From positions 1 to 64,000 of the forward strand of contig JAIORQ010000024.1 of assembly GCA_021108035.1 (NCBI GenBank): a stretch of 64,000 nt of DNA, read 5' to 3'. Of the stretch, positions 42,579-52,100 are shown piece by piece. The position numbers and the translations under genes were made by a program. This stretch comes from Bacteroidales bacterium. GTDB lineage: Bacteria > Bacteroidota > Bacteroidia > Bacteroidales > JAADGE01. Under the pieces are notes generated by a model. It was not told the DNA's origin, did not search any database, and was given only the letters and a program-made list of their open reading frames with translations. Within the stretch, counting starts at the first letter, position 1. Each line of letters opens with the position of its first letter.

Positions 42579-42841
42579 TATTTTTTCTTTTTATGTCCTC
42601 TATAAGTTCTGGTTGGTGAGAATTCTCCTAATCTGTGTCCCACCATATTTTCTGTTACATATACAGGAATAAATTTTTTCCCGTTATGTACTGCAATAGT
42701 ATGGCCAACGAAATCCGGCGAAATCATAGAATTTCTGGCCCATGTTTTTATTACTTTTTTCTTTCCGGACTCTGACATTTCAACAACTCTTCTTTCAAGT
42801 TTAAAGTTGATATATGGTCCTTTTTTGAGTGATCTGCTCAT
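42578..42841 (-). CDS. rpsS: 30S ribosomal protein S19
   Basis: An 87-aa protein started at the ATG at 42841 ([20 protein letters not shown]). A frame from 42904 would add 21 residues ([16 protein letters not shown]-type) encoded by a direct repeat and absent from the family, so it is not used. Signature [20 protein letters not shown] is present. Forms the S13-S19 head complex. Confidence 0.95.
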   Translation of the reverse strand: MSRSLKKGPYINFKLERRVVEMSESGKKKVIKTWARNSMISPDFVGHTIAVHNGKKFIPVYVTENMVGHRLGEFSPTRTYRGHKKKK

Positions 42842-42842
42842 A

Positions 42843-42979
42843 TTTAGTAATTTAGTTTTATAGTGATTTAGTAATTTAGTTTTAAGTAAATATTCATTAG
42901 TCAATTATTTCAATTTAGTGTCTACAAACATTTTCTTAACATATTAGTATCCTAATTTTACTAATTCACTATTTTACTT
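42843..42979. repeat. Repeat-containing spacer between rplB and rpsS
   Basis: An 18-base direct repeat TTTAGTAATTTAGTTTTA (42843-42860 and 42867-42884) and an imperfect inverted repeat (42861-42879 with 42952-42971, core TAGTGATTTAGTAATTTAG). This 138-base gap is unusual in an operon whose other gaps are mostly under 40 bases. It could be a decayed insertion or an RNA control element. Confidence 0.6.
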
Positions 42980-43816
42980 TTATTTCTTACGTTTCTTAGT
43001 TTTTCTTCTTTCAACAATATATTTATCTGATGCTTTTTTACCTCTGGTCTTAAATCCTTTAGCAAGTACACCGTTTCTTGATCTCGGATGTCCTCCTGAA
43101 GATTTACCTTCTCCTCCACCCATAGGATGGTCAACAGGATTCATTGCTACTCCTCTTACTCTTGGTCTTCTTCCTTGCCATCTTGTTCTTCCGGCTTTCC
43201 CTGATTTCAATAATGCATGATCAGAGTTAGAAACCGTTCCGATTGTTGCTCTGCAAGATGCAAGTACTTTTCTAATCTCTCCTGACGGCAATTTAAGAAC
43301 AGCAAATTTTCCTTCTCTTGAAATCAATTGGGCATATGACCCGGCACTTCTTGCCATTTCAGCTCCCTTTTTAGGTTGCAATTCGACATTGTGAACAACA
43401 GTTCCTAAAGGAATATCTGATAAAAACAAAGTATTACCGACTTCAGGTGATACTTCTTTACCTGATACTATCTTATCTCCTACTTTTAAACCATTTGGTG
43501 CAATGATATATCTTTTTTCACCGTCAGCATAAAACACCAATGCTATAAAAGCTGATCGGTTAGGATCATATTCAATTGTTTTAACAGTTGCAGGAACTCC
43601 GTCTTTATCTCTTTTAAAATCAATAATTCTGTAAGCTTTTTTATGACCGCCGCCAATATAACGCATGGTCATACGTCCTTGATTATTTCTTCCTCCGCTT
43701 TTATTCTTACCTTTAACTAATGATTTTTCACGCTTTGAAGTTGTAAGTTCTTCAAAGGTATTTACTATTTTCCCCCTCTGTCCGGGTGTTACCGGTTTTA
43801 TTTTCTTTACTGCCAT
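42980..43816 (-). CDS. rplB: 50S ribosomal protein L2
   Basis: A 278-aa protein with RNA-binding and peptidyl-transferase-proximal regions: [32 protein letters not shown], and the signature [20 protein letters not shown] (conserved His in VDHPMGGG). Basic C-terminus [11 protein letters not shown]. Confidence 0.98.
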   Translation of the reverse strand: MAVKKIKPVTPGQRGKIVNTFEELTTSKREKSLVKGKNKSGGRNNQGRMTMRYIGGGHKKAYRIIDFKRDKDGVPATVKTIEYDPNRSAFIALVFYADGEKRYIIAPNGLKVGDKIVSGKEVSPEVGNTLFLSDIPLGTVVHNVELQPKKGAEMARSAGSYAQLISREGKFAVLKLPSGEIRKVLASCRATIGTVSNSDHALLKSGKAGRTRWQGRRPRVRGVAMNPVDHPMGGGEGKSSGGHPRSRNGVLAKGFKTRGKKASDKYIVERRKTKKRKK

Positions 43817-43822
43817 TATTTC

Positions 43823-44113
43823 TTAAATATTGCTGTATAAATCAATAGTATCGCCGTCAACTAATGTAACGACAGCTTTTTTAAAAGACTTCTTTTTACC
43901 TTTAATCAAACCTGTCTTTGTAAATCGGTTTTTCCTTTTACCTCCGTAAACCATGGTATTAACATTCTCAACCGTAACATTATAATACTTCTCAACAGCC
44001 TTTTTAATTTCAACTTTATTTGCTTTTTTTTCAACAATAAATCCGTACTGATTAAGTTTTTCACTTATTTCAGTCATTTTTTCGGTTATTATTGGTTCAA
44101 TAAGGATGTTCAT
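43823..44113 (-). CDS. rplW: 50S ribosomal protein L23
   Basis: A 96-aa tunnel-exit protein (IEPIITEKMTEISEKLNQYG, FIVEKKANKVEIKKAVEKYY, VNTMVYGGKRKNRF), the docking site of trigger factor. Ends in the KKSFKKAVVTLVDGDTIDLY strand. Confidence 0.97.
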   Translation of the reverse strand: MNILIEPIITEKMTEISEKLNQYGFIVEKKANKVEIKKAVEKYYNVTVENVNTMVYGGKRKNRFTKTGLIKGKKKSFKKAVVTLVDGDTIDLYSNI

Positions 44114-44118
44114 AGTCT

Positions 44119-44760
44119 TTATTTTTCTTCTGTTAATCCAAAATTCTTATTAATTCGGTCAATTGAGCTTTCTGTTAAGACTAAAGTTTCACTGTTTAAC
44201 ACATCGTAAGTTGTTAATTCTGAAACCGTTAAGACTTTTGACCTCTTCAAATTTCGAGCTGACAAATATATATTTTTATTTTTATTAGATAAAACTAAAA
44301 GCGATTTTTTCTCATTAATTTTTAAATTATTTTGAAAATTAACGAACTCTTTTGTTTTAGGAGCCTGAAAATCAATATCTTCTACGACAAAAATATTTTT
44401 ATTTTTTGCTTTATAAGATAAAACTGATTTTTTAGCTAATTGCTTAACTTTTTTATTCAACTTAAATCCGTAATCTCTTGGTCTTGGTCCGAACATTCTT
44501 CCTCCACCTCTTAAAATAGGATTTTTCATGCTGCCTGCACGAGCTGTACCTGTCCCTTTTTGTCTTTTAATTTTTCTGGTACTTCCTCTTATCTCTCCTC
44601 TTTCTTTAGTTTTATGAGTACCTTGTCTTTGATTAGCTAGATATTGTTTTACATCAAGATAAATAACATGATCGTTAGGTTCGATATTAAAAATATCATC
44701 TGCTAATTCAACCTTTTTACCGGTTTCTTCACCGGATATATTTAATACATTAAGTTTCAT
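44119..44760 (-). CDS. rplD: 50S ribosomal protein L4
   Basis: A 213-aa protein with the tunnel-constriction loop ([40 protein letters not shown]). In E. coli L4 represses the S10 operon; no such leader is identified here. Overlaps rplC by 1 base. Confidence 0.97.
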   Translation of the reverse strand: MKLNVLNISGEETGKKVELADDIFNIEPNDHVIYLDVKQYLANQRQGTHKTKERGEIRGSTRKIKRQKGTGTARAGSMKNPILRGGGRMFGPRPRDYGFKLNKKVKQLAKKSVLSYKAKNKNIFVVEDIDFQAPKTKEFVNFQNNLKINEKKSLLVLSNKNKNIYLSARNLKRSKVLTVSELTTYDVLNSETLVLTESSIDRINKNFGLTEEK

Positions 44761-45383
44761 TACTTCGTAATTATTATGTATGATCCTTTTGAACCCGGTA
44801 CGGATCCTTTAACTATTATAATATTATTCTCCGGAATAACTTTTAATACACGTGAGTTAATAACTTTAACTCTATCATTACCCATTCTTCCTGCCATTCT
44901 CATACCTTTAAATACTCTTGACGGATATGATGAAGCTCCGAGAGACCCGGGTGCTCTTAATCTGTTATGTTGTCCGTGAGTAGCATCACCAACTCCTTTA
45001 AAATTATATCTTTTTACAACACCTTGAAAACCTTTTCCTTTAGAATAACCTGTAACATCTACCCATGTATCATTAAAAAAAGTTTCAACAGTAACTGTAT
45101 CACCAACTTTATAATCTGCTCCTGCTTCTTCAAGAGGAAATTCAACTATCTTTCTTTTCGGAGAAGTTTTAGCATTTTTGAAATGTCCCATTTCTGCTTT
45201 ATTTGTTCTCTTTTCCTTTTTTTCGTCATAAGCAAGCTGGATTGCTTCATAACCATCGTTGTCTAATGTTTTTATTTGAGTAACAACGCATGGTCCGGCT
45301 TCTAAAACAGTGCATGGAATATTATTTCCCTCGGCACTGAAAACGGATGTCATTCCGATTTTTTTTCCAATTAATCCGAACAT
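44760..45383 (-). CDS. rplC: 50S ribosomal protein L3
   Basis: A 207-aa protein ([20 protein letters not shown], signature [40 protein letters not shown]). Its central loop approaches the peptidyl-transferase centre. Confidence 0.98.
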   Translation of the reverse strand: MFGLIGKKIGMTSVFSAEGNNIPCTVLEAGPCVVTQIKTLDNDGYEAIQLAYDEKKEKRTNKAEMGHFKNAKTSPKRKIVEFPLEEAGADYKVGDTVTVETFFNDTWVDVTGYSKGKGFQGVVKRYNFKGVGDATHGQHNRLRAPGSLGASSYPSRVFKGMRMAGRMGNDRVKVINSRVLKVIPENNIIIVKGSVPGSKGSYIIITK

Positions 45384-45413
45384 TTTTCTTTTCTTTTACC
45401 TTATTTTTTAATA

Positions 45414-45719
45414 TCAAACTTTAATTTCAACATCAACTCCACTCGGAAGTTCCAGTTTCATTAGTGCATCAACAGTTTTTGGAGTTGAACTGTATATATC
45501 AATCAATCTTTTAAAAGAAGACAATTGAAATTGTTCTCTTGATTTTTTATTTACAAATGTTGATCTTAATACAGTAAAAATTCTTTTTTTAGTTGGTAAG
45601 GGGATTGGCCCGCTTACAACTGCACCTGTTGCTTTCACAGTTTTTACGATCTTTTCAGCTGAATTATCAACTAAATTGTGATCGTATGATTTCAACTTTA
45701 TTCTAATTTTTTGTGCCAT
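45414..45719 (-). CDS. rpsJ: 30S ribosomal protein S10 / NusE
   Basis: A 101-aa protein ([53 protein letters not shown]). Also the antitermination partner of NusB. Follows fusA by 21 bases, so str and S10 genes appear to be one run. Confidence 0.98.
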   Translation of the reverse strand: MAQKIRIKLKSYDHNLVDNSAEKIVKTVKATGAVVSGPIPLPTKKRIFTVLRSTFVNKKSREQFQLSSFKRLIDIYSSTPKTVDALMKLELPSGVDVEIKV

Positions 45720-45740
45720 TTACAAAAGCATTTATTATAT

Positions 45741-47846
45741 TTAAACAAATATTTTTCCCGTTAATCTTGCAATTATTTTATCTGATATCTTTGTATCAAT
45801 TTCTCCGTAATGTGAAAATTCCATAGTTGAAGATGCTCTTCCGGAACTTAAAGTTCTTAAAATTGTAACATAACCAAACATTTCTGATAAAGGAGCAGAT
45901 GCACTGATAACTTGTACATTTGTTCTTTCAGTTGTACCGTTGATTTTTGCTCTTCTTTTATTTAAGTCAGAGACAATATCTCCCAAATATTCACCGGGGG
46001 TTACTATTTCAACATCCATAATCGGTTCTAAAAGTATTGGTTTTGCTTTTACGATTGCATTTCTGAATGCTTGTCTTGCAGCAATCTCAAATGATAATTC
46101 ATCAGAATCTTCATCATTATAAGAGCCTCCTATTAATTCAACTTTTAAATTATCCAGCGGATATCCTGCAATAGTACCGTTGCTCATTGCTTGATAAAAC
46201 CCTTTCTCAATTGCCGGAATAAATATTTTTGGAATTATTGAATCATCAAGCTTATTTATGAATAAGAATTTATCTTCTTTATTCTCAAAAGGAGAAACTC
46301 GCACTTTAATATCTGCAAATCTCCCTTTACCTCCTGTTTCTTTATTAAATATTTCTTGATGCTCAACAACAGCTGTTATTGCTTCTTTGTATGATACTTG
46401 AGGTTTTCCTTGATTACATTTCACATTGAATTCTCTATCAAGTCTGTCAATTAATACCTCAAGGTGAAGTTCTCCCATTCCGGATATAATTCTTTGTCCG
46501 GTATTTTTGTCAATTTTAACCTTAAATGTAGGATCTTCTTCTGAAAGAGTTTGTAATGAAGCATTTAATTTATCAATATCTTTCTGTGCTTTCGGCTCTA
46601 TAACTACTCCGATAACAGGCTCCGGGAAATTAATATTTTCAAGAATAACTTTCTTATATTCAGATGTTAATGTATCACCTGTTTGAATATCTTTAAATCC
46701 TACAACAGTACAAATATCACCTGCAAAAACTTCCTCTATTGCAATTTGCTTATTTGCATGCATTTGGTAAATGTTTGCAAGTCTTACTCTCTTATTTGTT
46801 CTTGGGTTATATACATTCTCTTTTGCCTTAATTGATCCTGAATATACCCTGATATAAGCTAATTTACCGATAAATTTATCAGCTGCTATTTTAAAAACTA
46901 ATGCAGATAAAGGTTCATCTTTATCAGCTTTTCGTTCTACTTCATAATCATTTTTCGGATTGATGCCTTTTATCGGTGGGATATCTAACGGGCTTGGAAG
47001 AAACTCTACTATAGTATCAAGTAATTTTTGAATACCTTTATTTTTAAATGCAGAACCGCACAGTACAGGTACGATTTCCTTATTTAACACTGCTTTTCTT
47101 GCAACAGCTTTGAATTCTTCAATTGTAATTGAACTTCTGTCTTCAAAAAAACGTTCCATCATTTCTTCATCAAATTCAATAACGCTTTCTATCAATTTCT
47201 CTCTCCACTCTTCAACAGTTTCTTTTAAATCTTCAGGGACTTCAGAAATTTCATAATTCATCCCCAATTGGTCATCATCTTTCCAATTTATTGCTTTTCT
47301 TTCGAGAAGATCAACAACACCCGTATAATCATCTTCAGACCCTATTGGTATTTGTATGGGAACTGCATTTCCGCCTAATTTTTCCTTAATTTGGTCAACT
47401 ACACCAAAAAAATCAGCTCCGAGACGATCCATTTTATTAACAAATGCAATTCTCGGAACACTATATTTATCAGCTTGTCTCCAAACTGTTTCAGATTGTG
47501 GTTCAACGCCTCCTACGGCACAAAATATTGCAACTGCACCGTCCAGCACTCTTAATGATCTTTCGACTTCAACAGTAAAATCGACATGCCCGGGAGTATC
47601 AATGATATTTATTTTATATTTTTGATCATTAACATCCCAATATGTTGTTGTAGCAGCAGAAGTAATTGTAATACCGCGTTCTTGCTCTTGCTCCATCCAA
47701 TCCATTGTAGCAAGACCATCATGAACTTCACCTATTTTATAATTAATACCGGTATAATACAATATCCTTTCGGTTGTTGTAGTTTTACCGGCATCAATGT
47801 GAGCCATGATGCCAATATTACGTGTATGTTTTAAATCTGATACCAT
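45741..47846 (-). CDS. fusA: Elongation factor G
   Basis: A 701-aa GTPase that drives ribosomal translocation. All G motifs are intact: [15 protein letters not shown] (P-loop), [14 protein letters not shown] (switch I), DTPGHVDF with the catalytic His, and [10 protein letters not shown]. Domains II-V follow, ending [19 protein letters not shown]. Located between rpsG and rpsJ. Contrast with the degenerate paralogue at 49038. Confidence 0.98.
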   Translation of the reverse strand: MVSDLKHTRNIGIMAHIDAGKTTTTERILYYTGINYKIGEVHDGLATMDWMEQEQERGITITSAATTTYWDVNDQKYKINIIDTPGHVDFTVEVERSLRVLDGAVAIFCAVGGVEPQSETVWRQADKYSVPRIAFVNKMDRLGADFFGVVDQIKEKLGGNAVPIQIPIGSEDDYTGVVDLLERKAINWKDDDQLGMNYEISEVPEDLKETVEEWREKLIESVIEFDEEMMERFFEDRSSITIEEFKAVARKAVLNKEIVPVLCGSAFKNKGIQKLLDTIVEFLPSPLDIPPIKGINPKNDYEVERKADKDEPLSALVFKIAADKFIGKLAYIRVYSGSIKAKENVYNPRTNKRVRLANIYQMHANKQIAIEEVFAGDICTVVGFKDIQTGDTLTSEYKKVILENINFPEPVIGVVIEPKAQKDIDKLNASLQTLSEEDPTFKVKIDKNTGQRIISGMGELHLEVLIDRLDREFNVKCNQGKPQVSYKEAITAVVEHQEIFNKETGGKGRFADIKVRVSPFENKEDKFLFINKLDDSIIPKIFIPAIEKGFYQAMSNGTIAGYPLDNLKVELIGGSYNDEDSDELSFEIAARQAFRNAIVKAKPILLEPIMDVEIVTPGEYLGDIVSDLNKRRAKINGTTERTNVQVISASAPLSEMFGYVTILRTLSSGRASSTMEFSHYGEIDTKISDKIIARLTGKIFV

Positions 47847-47855
47847 TAATAATTA

Positions 47856-48332
47856 TTAAAATCTGAAATGTGCAAAAGCTTTATTTGCTTCAGCCATTCT
47901 GTGTGTTTCTTCTTTCTTTTTAAATGCTCCGCCTTCTTCTTTATATGCATCAAGAATTTCAGCAGCGAGTTTTTCAGACATAGATTTTCCTCTTCTTGCT
48001 CTGGAATACTTGATCATATTTTTCATACTGATCGACATTTTTCTTCCGAAGTTTATCTCTGTCGGTACTTGAAAAGTAGCACCCCCTACTCTTCTGCTTT
48101 TTACTTCTACCTGCGGAGTTATATTTTCAATTGCTTTTTTCCAAATTTCAAGAGGAGTTGCTTCCTCATCTTTTGTTCGTTTTTCAATAATATCTAATGC
48201 CGAATAAAAAATATTATACGCTGTATTTTTTTTACCGTTCAACATTATATTATTAACAAATTGGGTTACCATTTTGTCATTATGTTTCGGATCAGCTTGA
48301 ATTCCGAAATTTCTTTTCTTTTGATTTCTCAT
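47856..48332 (-). CDS. rpsG: 30S ribosomal protein S7
   Basis: A 158-aa protein nucleating assembly of the 30S head ([44 protein letters not shown]-like [13 protein letters not shown] end). Thirty bases after rpsL. Confidence 0.98.
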   Translation of the reverse strand: MRNQKKRNFGIQADPKHNDKMVTQFVNNIMLNGKKNTAYNIFYSALDIIEKRTKDEEATPLEIWKKAIENITPQVEVKSRRVGGATFQVPTEINFGRKMSISMKNMIKYSRARRGKSMSEKLAAEILDAYKEEGGAFKKKEETHRMAEANKAFAHFRF

Positions 48333-48361
48333 ACCTTATATATATATCTTATATAATATGA

Positions 48362-48736
48362 CTATTTTTTAGGTCTTTTTGTACCGTATTTTGATCTTCT
48401 TTGAGTTCTGTCATCTACACCTTGTGTATCTAATGTTCCTCTGACAATGTGATAACGAACACCGGGTAAATCTTTTATTCTGCCGCCTCTTACAAGTACA
48501 ATAGAGTGTTCCTGTAAATTATGTCCTTCACCCGGAATGTATGCATTAACTTCTTTGCCGTTTGTTAACCTTACTCTTGCTACTTTACGCATAGCTGAAT
48601 TAGGCTTTTTAGGGGTTGTTGTATAAACTCTTACACACACACCTCTTTTTTGAGGACTTGAATTAAGTGCAGGAGACTTACTTTTTCTATTAACTTTTTT
48701 TCTTCCTTTCCTTATTAACTGTTGAATTGTGGGCAT
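48362..48736 (-). CDS. rpsL: 30S ribosomal protein S12
   Basis: A 124-aa decoding-centre protein ([60 protein letters not shown]). The Lys residues whose change gives streptomycin resistance (in PKKPNS and RIKDLPG) are present, i.e. the sensitive type. First gene of the ribosomal run, with a good promoter 29 bases upstream. Confidence 0.98.
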   Translation of the reverse strand: MPTIQQLIRKGRKKVNRKSKSPALNSSPQKRGVCVRVYTTTPKKPNSAMRKVARVRLTNGKEVNAYIPGEGHNLQEHSIVLVRGGRIKDLPGVRYHIVRGTLDTQGVDDRTQRRSKYGTKRPKK

Positions 48737-48764
48737 TTCTGTCTGTTTTTTTGAATTTGGGGGG

Positions 48765-48794
48765 CAAAGATAGAATTATTTTTTTTTAAAGCAA
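48765..48794 (-). promoter_or_regulatory. Promoter of the rpsL-rplQ run
   Basis: Minus strand: TTG (48794-48792), a 19-base AT-rich spacer, TATCTTTG (48772-48765). This fits the Bacteroidota sigma-70 type -33/-7 consensus exactly, and the -7 box is 29 bases before the rpsL start. Confidence 0.75.
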
Positions 48795-48961
48795 TGTTTT
48801 TTAAATAAATTTTTTAGATTTATTCTTTTTTCTCTAAAATGGAGCAGATTATCTGTTTATTCGATTAATACGAATGTAAAAATTCATAAATAAAAAATTC
48901 ATTATTTACACTTATCATGCTTTGAAATGCAGGAAAGATTTTATAATTAAAAATACATATC

Positions 48962-48991
48962 TTGATTCTTATTATTTTTTTTTTAATTTTG
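48962..48991 (+). promoter_or_regulatory. Promoter of the EF-G paralogue
   Basis: TTG (48962-48964), 19-base spacer, TAATTTTG (48984-48991), 46 bases before the ATG at 49038. Divergent from the rpsL promoter in a 301-base spacer that holds no other gene. Confidence 0.7.
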
Positions 48992-49037
48992 CATCAAATT
49001 TTAAAATATATTTCTATAATAAAAAAAAAAATACGCA

Positions 49038-51197
49038 ATGAAAGTTTATAACACAGGAGATATCAGGAATATAGCCCTTGCCGGAAATGCAGGCAGCGGA
49101 AAAACCACATTAGCAGAGAATATTGCATTTGAAGGAGGAAAAATTCAAAGAAGAGGGACAATTGATTCTAAATCAACTTTATCGGATTATAGATTGGTTG
49201 AACATGAGCAAGCCGGATCAGTTTATTCTTCAGTTCTTAACAGTGAATGGGACAGTGTGAAAATTAACATATTAGATGCTCCCGGAGCCCTTGACTTCAT
49301 AGGTAGTGCAGTATCTTCAATTGCTGTTGCCGATACTACACTTTTATTATTAAACACTCAAAACGGAGTAGAAGTTGGTTCTGAAATTCATTGGAGACTT
49401 ACAGAGAAGTTTAACAAACCTGTTGTTATCATTGCAAACCATTTAGATCATGATAAAACAAACTTTGAAAAAACAATAGACCAAGCGAGAGAGAAACTAT
49501 CCAATCATGTAGCCATTATTCAATATCCTGTAAATCAGGGTGCTGAATTCAATTCTATTATTGATCTCATTACCGGAAAAATGTATAAGTGGAATAATGA
49601 CGGTACAAATCCTGAAGTTGTTGATATACCTGCAGAAGAAGCTGATAAAGCAAAAGAATTAAGGATGCAACTTATTGAGACAGCTGCAGAAAATGATGAA
49701 GCTCTTATGGAAACTTTCTTCGAAAACGAAACATTAACAGAAGATGAAATGAGAGAAGGTATATTAAAAGGTATTCTTAACAGAGGAATGTTTCCGGTTC
49801 TTTGCACTGCAGCAAAAAACAATATGGGTACACGAAGATTGCTGGATTTTGTTAAAAATGCTCTTCCTGCTCCTGATACTATGCCTGCTACCCTGACAAC
49901 TGATGATAAAGAAATTAAATTTGATGCAAAAGGTCCGAAATCACTATTCTTTTTTAAAACAAGTGTAGAAGAACATCTTGGTGAAGTATTATATTTTAAA
50001 GTAATGTCCGGTGAGATTAATGAGAGTGATGATATGATTAACTCTTCAACTCAAAATAAAGAAAGAATATCTCAAATTTTTGCGGTAAACGGGAAGAACA
50101 GAGATAACTTAAGTAAAATTGTTGCCGGAGATATTGGAGCAACCGTAAAATTAAAAGGTACTTCAAACGGAGATACATTAAGTGAAAAAGGTACAGATTT
50201 AAAATTTAAAGATATTGAATATCCAAATCCTAAATACAGAAAAGCAATCAAAGCATTAAGTGAATCAGATGATGAGAAACTTGGTGAATATCTTCATAGA
50301 TTACACGATGAAGATCCTACCTATATCTTAGAATATTCAAAAGAATTGAAACAATTGATTATTCACGGACAAGGTGATCATCATTTAAATACATTAAAAT
50401 GGCATTTAGATAATATTTTTTCAGTACAAACTGAATTCATAGCTCCTAAAATTCCTTATCGTGAAACAATTACTAAAGCTGCACAATCTGACTACAGACA
50501 TAAAAAACAATCAGGCGGAGCCGGACAATTCGGTGAAGTTCATATGATTATTGAACCACATGTAGAAGGTAAAGCAAAACCTTCAGCATTCAAGATAGGA
50601 GGTAAAGAATATACCGTTACTGTTAGAGATGAAGATGTAATTGACTTGAAATGGGGCGGTAAATTAGTGTTTTATAATTGTATTGTCGGAGGTGTTATTG
50701 ATAAAAACTATATGCCTGCAATTATTAAAGGTTTAATGGAAAAAATGGAAAACGGACCGCTAACCGGCAGTTATGCAAGAGATATCAGAGTGAGTGTATA
50801 TGACGGAAAAATGCATGATGTGGATTCAAACGAAATTTCATTTAAAATTGCGGGTTCTAAAGCATTTTCGGATGCATTTAAACAAGCAGGTGCTAAAATA
50901 TTAGAACCAATTTATAATCTTGAAGTTATGGTTCCTTCTGAAAGTATGGGAGATGTAATGAGTGATCTTCAAGGAAGAAGATCAATAATCCAAGGTATGA
51001 GCAGTGCAAAAGGTTTTGAAGTTATTAATGCAAAAGTTCCTTTAGCGGAAATTTCTAAATATGCTACTGCATTGAGTTCAATATCAGGAGGAAGAGCAAC
51101 TTTTGAAATGGAATTTGATGAATATTCTCCTGTTCCGGGAGATCTTCAAAACGATCTGATTAAAGCTCACGAAGCAGAACAAGAAGATGATGATTAG
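49038..51197 (+). CDS. EF-G paralogue (EF-G2-like) with altered GTPase motifs
   Basis: A 719-aa protein with the five-domain EF-G layout. The P-loop is intact (LAGNAGSGKT, 14-23). The switch I sequence is replaced (EHEQAGSVYSS), the G3 motif is DAPGALDF so the catalytic His is Ala84, and G4 is NHLD in place of NKMD. Domains III-V are recognisable (HGQGDHHLNTLKWHLD, KQSGGAGQFGEVHMIIEP, ALSSISGGRATFEMEFDEYS). A Bacteroides paralogue called EF-G2 is reported to support translation without GTP hydrolysis and to matter in starvation and gut colonisation; this gene matches it in size and in motif loss. Terminated by a strong hairpin. Confidence 0.88.
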   Translation: MKVYNTGDIRNIALAGNAGSGKTTLAENIAFEGGKIQRRGTIDSKSTLSDYRLVEHEQAGSVYSSVLNSEWDSVKINILDAPGALDFIGSAVSSIAVADTTLLLLNTQNGVEVGSEIHWRLTEKFNKPVVIIANHLDHDKTNFEKTIDQAREKLSNHVAIIQYPVNQGAEFNSIIDLITGKMYKWNNDGTNPEVVDIPAEEADKAKELRMQLIETAAENDEALMETFFENETLTEDEMREGILKGILNRGMFPVLCTAAKNNMGTRRLLDFVKNALPAPDTMPATLTTDDKEIKFDAKGPKSLFFFKTSVEEHLGEVLYFKVMSGEINESDDMINSSTQNKERISQIFAVNGKNRDNLSKIVAGDIGATVKLKGTSNGDTLSEKGTDLKFKDIEYPNPKYRKAIKALSESDDEKLGEYLHRLHDEDPTYILEYSKELKQLIIHGQGDHHLNTLKWHLDNIFSVQTEFIAPKIPYRETITKAAQSDYRHKKQSGGAGQFGEVHMIIEPHVEGKAKPSAFKIGGKEYTVTVRDEDVIDLKWGGKLVFYNCIVGGVIDKNYMPAIIKGLMEKMENGPLTGSYARDIRVSVYDGKMHDVDSNEISFKIAGSKAFSDAFKQAGAKILEPIYNLEVMVPSESMGDVMSDLQGRRSIIQGMSSAKGFEVINAKVPLAEISKYATALSSISGGRATFEMEFDEYSPVPGDLQNDLIKAHEAEQEDDD

Positions 51198-51249
51198 AAA
51201 CCACCACAGGAGGTTCATTGCAAAGTCAATCAAAATTTAACGCTTTTCT

Positions 51250-51298
51250 CCAATCTCTGCGTGTTTCAAAAATTCGCAGAGATTGGAATATTTTTTTC
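51250..51298 (+). terminator. Rho-independent terminator after the EF-G paralogue
   Basis: Perfect 12-base stem CCAATCTCTGCG / CGCAGAGATTGG (51250-51261, 51275-51286) followed by AATATTTTTTT. Confidence 0.9.
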
Positions 51299-51318
51299 CT
51301 TTACATAGAAATTTTTCA

Positions 51319-51326
51319 TATCTTTG
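51319..51326 (+). promoter_or_regulatory. Candidate -7 box (TATCTTTG) for the toxin-antitoxin pair
   Basis: TATCTTTG fits the -7 consensus 28 bases before the antitoxin ATG and directly after the terminator. No clear -33 TTG. Confidence 0.45.
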
Positions 51327-51354
51327 TTTACAGGAAAGATATAAAAAACAAAAA

Positions 51355-51582
51355 ATGCAATCAGTTGATTTAATATTAAATGAGTTTAACAAACTAAAAT
51401 TTGAACAACAAAAAATTCTTGTTTACAAATTATTTGACAAATTATTAAACAAAAAAGAAAACGTCCCTAAAGTTAAATCAAAGTCAAATTTTTTTAGTCA
51501 ATACAGAGGCATTGCAAAAGGATTTTGGAATACGGATGCACAAGAATACATTAATAACTTGAGAGATGCAGACAGGTTTTAA
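51355..51582 (+). CDS. Putative antitoxin of a PIN-type toxin-antitoxin pair
   Basis: A 75-aa protein from the ATG at 51355, with GGAAAG upstream. The in-frame TTG at 51283 lies inside the preceding terminator and is rejected. The N-terminus is helical (VDLILNEFNKLKFEQQKILV) and the C-terminus is a Lys-rich tail with SQYRGIAKGFWNTDAQEYIN, similar in style to antitoxin C-termini that wrap around PIN toxins. It overlaps the toxin start by 17 bases, typical of such pairs. Called mainly from context. Confidence 0.65.
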   Translation: MQSVDLILNEFNKLKFEQQKILVYKLFDKLLNKKENVPKVKSKSNFFSQYRGIAKGFWNTDAQEYINNLRDADRF

Positions 51583-52012
51583 AAGTGTTTTTATTGATAC
51601 TGCATTGTTCATTTATTTGTTGGAAGACAGCCCTGATTACGGTAATAAATCTGAAAACTTCTTTTCTTTTTGTATGAGCAAAAATATTGCAATGCATACA
51701 GGATTAATAACTTATTTAGAATTTTGCGTAAAACCATACAGAGAAAACAATTTGATATTAATTGACAAATTCAAAGAATTGATTAAGTGTTCCGGTATTA
51801 ATATGTCAGAGACATTAACATTATTTGATTGTGATATAGCATCAAAGCTACGAGCAGAAAACATAAGTTTGAAAAATTTTGATGCAATACAAATTGCAAC
51901 AGCATTAAACAATAATTGTGATATTTTTATGAGTAATGATAAAAAACTTAAAACTGTAAAAGACATAAAAATTTATACATTAGATGATTGGCAAATACAA
52001 TCAGTAAAATAA
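51566..52012 (+). CDS. PIN-domain toxin (VapC-like ribonuclease)
   Basis: A 148-aa PIN protein with the acidic metal-binding set: Asp11 in SVFIDTALFIYLLED, Glu in LITYLEFCV (~50), Asp in LKNFDAIQIATAL (~110) and Asp in IFMSNDKKL (~128). PIN toxins cleave tRNA, rRNA or mRNA when freed from the antitoxin. Partner gene overlaps immediately upstream. The catalytic set looks complete, so it is probably active. Confidence 0.85.
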   Translation: MQTGFKSVFIDTALFIYLLEDSPDYGNKSENFFSFCMSKNIAMHTGLITYLEFCVKPYRENNLILIDKFKELIKCSGINMSETLTLFDCDIASKLRAENISLKNFDAIQIATALNNNCDIFMSNDKKLKTVKDIKIYTLDDWQIQSVK

Positions 52013-52100
52013 TTTCAGAATAGACATCAGAGACTATAGAAAATCAAAATAAACAATTTTTTTACACCTCTGTTTATTAATATTTAACAGATACTGCTTT

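Noticed and set aside
42842-42904. N-terminal extension of S19
   Set aside because: The extra 21 residues come from an 18-base direct repeat and S19 normally starts at [10 protein letters not shown].
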